A stretch of 5,516 nucleotides of DNA, from contig NZ_WJFC01000372.1 in NCBI RefSeq assembly GCF_009725235.1, positions 1 through 5,516 on the forward strand, given 5' to 3'. Each line of letters opens with the position of its first letter. The first letter of the stretch is position 1. Both the position numbers and the translations under genes were made by a program. Of the stretch, positions 4,131 to 5,516 are shown one piece after another. The notes under the pieces were generated by a model, which saw nothing but the letters and a program-made list of their open reading frames with translations, made no database searches and was not told the origin of the DNA. Source of the DNA: Scytonema sp. UIC 10036. GTDB taxonomy: Bacteria; Cyanobacteriota; Cyanobacteriia; Cyanobacteriales; Nostocaceae.

Positions 4131-5466
4131 AACTATTTTAAGTCAAAAAATTGGAATTGATGCTAGTATCATTGGCTCTCGCAAAATTGCTAGAGCAGTG
4201 GATAACCGCCTCTCTGCTCGTGGAATATCTAATTTAGAAACTTATCTTAAGCTTCTACAAAGCTCTTCACAAGAATTTGAAGAACTTGTGGAACAAATCG
4301 TTGTTCCAGAAACTTGGTTTTTTCGCGATCGCAAATCCTTTGATTTTCTCATCAACTTTGTGCGTACCGAGTGGTTACCCAGATTCGCTCACACCCAACT
4401 TCGTATTTTGAGTGTACCTTGTTCTAGTGGTGAAGAACCTTACTCAATCGCTATTGCCCTCATAGAAGCAGGGTTACCTACAAATCGGTTTACCATTGAT
4501 GCTATCGATATTAGCAAACACGCGATCGCCAAAGCAAAACGAGCAATTTATGGCAAAAATTCATTCCGTGGTGAAGAATTTGTTGAACGCAACCGCTATT
4601 TTCAGCAAACAGCCGAGGGATATGAAGTTATTCCATCTATCCGCAGTCAAGTCAATTTCCGACAGAGTAATATTTTGAGTGCATTTTCTGTTGTTCAAGC
4701 CAAGTATAATATAGTATTTTGCCGCAATCTATTAATTTATCTAGAACCATCTACCTGTACTCAAGTCGTCAATATTCTCGATCGCCTGTTGCTACCTGAT
4801 GGGTTGCTTTTTGTTGGTGCTTCGGAAACTGGAAAAATCAAAAGCGATCGCTTTACATCCATTCGCCAGTCTTTTACCTTTGCCTACCGTAAAGTTGAAA
4901 GTAACCAAGCGCCACTGCAAAAAACAGAATTAGAAAGAGACAAACACCTACAACTTAACAAGTGCGATCGGCTGTACCCAGCCGATCGCGAAGCGCAAGC
5001 CGTACCCGGCTATCGCCCTTGGCGCAAGCCGTACCCGGCTTATCGCAAGCCAACCACGCAATCGTCTTCTGTTGCCAAGAATACACCCACCATTTCTACC
5101 ATTAGTTGCGCTAAAACACAACCAGCTATTCATCAAACAAACATCACAAAACCCGATGTGAGTCTTGAAATAGCCAAACAATTAGCTGATGAAGGACAAG
5201 TGGAAGCAGCAATTAATCATTGCCAGCAATATCTTAATAGCAAGCAAACTAGTGCTGAAGCCCATGTTTTACTGGGTACACTACATCAAGTAAAAGCTGA
5301 GTATACTCAAGCTGAACGGTGTTTCCAAAAAGCCCTTTACCTCAATCCAAACTGTTACGAGGCATTGATGCACCTTGCGCTTATAAAAGAACATCGTGGA
5401 GATATAGTTACTGCATCCATTCTTCAGCAACGAATTCAAAAGTTGGGGATAGGGAGTAGGGAGTAG
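4111..5466 (+). CDS. cheR: CheR-type receptor methyltransferase with C-terminal TPR repeats
   Basis: A 451-residue protein that should methylate glutamates of chemoreceptors using S-adenosylmethionine. Residues ~1-75 form the CheR N-terminal helical domain ending VPETWFFRD. The methyltransferase domain (~76-262) shows the SAM-binding ILSVPCSSGEEPYSIAIAL (99-117), acidic strand IDAIDIS (129-135), YNIVFCRNLLIYL (199-211) and LLPDGLLFVGASE (227-239). A low-complexity linker (~263-345) follows, then a TPR region (~349-443), clearest at EAHVLLGTLHQVKAEYTQAE and CFQKALYLNPNCYEALMHLA. The CheR-plus-TPR plan is that of WspC-like methyltransferases, in which the TPR part contacts partners. The linker contains residues KCDRLYPADREAQAVPGYRP and following that are encoded by a hairpin and two dispersed-repeat copies (4964-5046). 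The last residues, GIGSRE, and the stop come from a GGGAGTA heptamer repeat, so the original C-terminus probably ended differently. Start ATG 4111 has GAGG 9 bases upstream; overlap with cheW is 20 bp. Confidence 0.93.
   Translation: MTLTAIETILSQKIGIDASIIGSRKIARAVDNRLSARGISNLETYLKLLQSSSQEFEELVEQIVVPETWFFRDRKSFDFLINFVRTEWLPRFAHTQLRILSVPCSSGEEPYSIAIALIEAGLPTNRFTIDAIDISKHAIAKAKRAIYGKNSFRGEEFVERNRYFQQTAEGYEVIPSIRSQVNFRQSNILSAFSVVQAKYNIVFCRNLLIYLEPSTCTQVVNILDRLLLPDGLLFVGASETGKIKSDRFTSIRQSFTFAYRKVESNQAPLQKTELERDKHLQLNKCDRLYPADREAQAVPGYRPWRKPYPAYRKPTTQSSSVAKNTPTISTISCAKTQPAIHQTNITKPDVSLEIAKQLADEGQVEAAINHCQQYLNSKQTSAEAHVLLGTLHQVKAEYTQAERCFQKALYLNPNCYEALMHLALIKEHRGDIVTASILQQRIQKLGIGSRE
4325..4851. repeat. 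Three HIP1 octamers inside cheR
   Basis: Exact GCGATCGC at 4325-4332 (in the FFRDR codons), 4522-4529 (AIAK) and 4844-4851 (SDRF). Near matches stand at 4964-4970 and 4983-4989. This density supports a cyanobacterial origin. Confidence 0.9.
4964..4989. repeat. Perfect 11-bp inverted repeat in the cheR linker
   Basis: GCGATCGGCTG (4964-4974) and CAGCCGATCGC (4979-4989) are exact reverse complements around the loop TACC. The hairpin has HIP1-like ends and the same TACC loop as the dispersed-repeat core (GCCG-TACC-CGGC) just downstream. It is translated in frame as part of the linker. Confidence 0.85.
4993..5046. repeat. Two tandem copies of the dispersed repeat in the cheR linker
   Basis: GCGCAAGCCGTACCCGGC followed by TATCGC (4993-5016) and the same unit with one extra T (TTATCGC; 5022-5046) lie 29 bases apart. 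Because 29 is not a multiple of three they are read in different frames, giving AQAVPGYR and RKPYPAYR. The second matches the intergenic copy at 1567-1585 over 19 bases. Confidence 0.88.
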
Positions 5467-5468
5467 GG
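5445..5468 (+). repeat. G-rich heptamer array ending cheR
   Basis: GGGGATA, GGGAGTA, GGGAGTA and GGG start at 5445, 5452, 5459 and 5466, an exact 7-base period. It encodes the last residues of CheR and its TAG stop. Confidence 0.75.
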
Positions 5469-5480
5469 AATTATTTTTAA

Positions 5481-5516
5481 CCCCTAATCCTAGCCCCTAA
5501 CCCCTAACCCCTAGCC
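5481..5516 (+). repeat. C-rich heptamer array at the right edge
   Basis: CCCCTAATCCTAG is followed by CCCCTAA (5494-5500), CCCCTAA (5501-5507) and CCCCTAG (5508-5514), running off the window. It faces the G-rich array at 5445-5468 in opposite sense across an AT-rich spacer, so short TAGGG/CCCTA pairing is possible, but it is not a convincing terminator. Confidence 0.8.

Noticed and set aside
4496..4678. 60-codon + strand frame within cheR
   Set aside because: It is a shadow of the methyltransferase domain in another frame, with no protein-like pattern or ribosome binding site.
4993..5046. Possible CRISPR array from two spaced repeats
   Set aside because: There are only two copies with a 5-base spacer inside a coding gene, so it is a dispersed repeat.
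4948..5181. 77-codon minus-strand frame opposite the cheR linker
   Set aside because: It exists because repeats and low-complexity linker DNA leave the opposite frame open; nothing in it resembles a known protein.
5445..5516. Rho-independent terminator after cheR
   Set aside because: Opposed G-rich and C-rich heptamers allow only short imperfect pairing, and no T-run follows a stable stem.

Overview
The window looks like an accessory stretch of chromosome or plasmid from a filamentous, Nostoc-like cyanobacterium. Five exact GCGATCGC (HIP1) octamers, scattered 7-bp CCCCTAA/CCCCTAG-type tandem repeats and a chemotaxis-like CheW plus CheR-TPR pair all point there. Most genes are AT-rich. I recognise no rRNA, tRNA or CRISPR array, and every supported gene lies on the + strand.

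Layout. (1) Positions 102-958: a GNAT-like acetyltransferase followed 5 bp later by a small acidic helical protein of unknown function. (2) Positions 993-1384: the wreck of a RelE/HigB-type toxin and XRE-antitoxin module. Only the last 22 codons of the toxin survive, and the antitoxin is cut by an in-frame TAA whose downstream sequence still encodes the expected family tail. This patch is clearly more GC-rich than its neighbours (about 52% over 1141-1260 against about 29% over 121-240, counted by hand). (3) Positions 1385-2061: a non-coding gap with a HIP1 site, a dispersed repeat and heptamer repeats, ending in a likely promoter. (4) Positions 2062-2699: an intact-looking Phd/YefM antitoxin and PIN-domain (VapC-like) toxin, joined by an ATGA overlap. 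(5) Positions 2700-2911: a nested inverted repeat of the GTTGGGT type. (6) Positions 2912-3643: a 5'-truncated HD-domain phosphohydrolase gene. Its HD dyad is still encoded at 2948-2953, but no start codon precedes it. (7) Positions 3648-5466: cheW and cheR overlapping by 20 bp. The CheR methyltransferase carries a C-terminal TPR region, and the linker between them contains copies of the same dispersed repeat seen in the intergenic gap.

How the genes may work together. CheW and CheR-TPR are probably the first genes of a Wsp/Che-like signalling operon that continues to the right of the window with receptor, CheA and CheB genes; that continuation is inferred. The Phd/PIN pair is a self-contained toxin-antitoxin module. 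The rest is turnover: a decayed toxin-antitoxin locus, a beheaded HD gene next to a repeat, and short repeats that have entered coding sequence and supplied new C-termini. The least explained unit is the GNAT plus small-protein pair.
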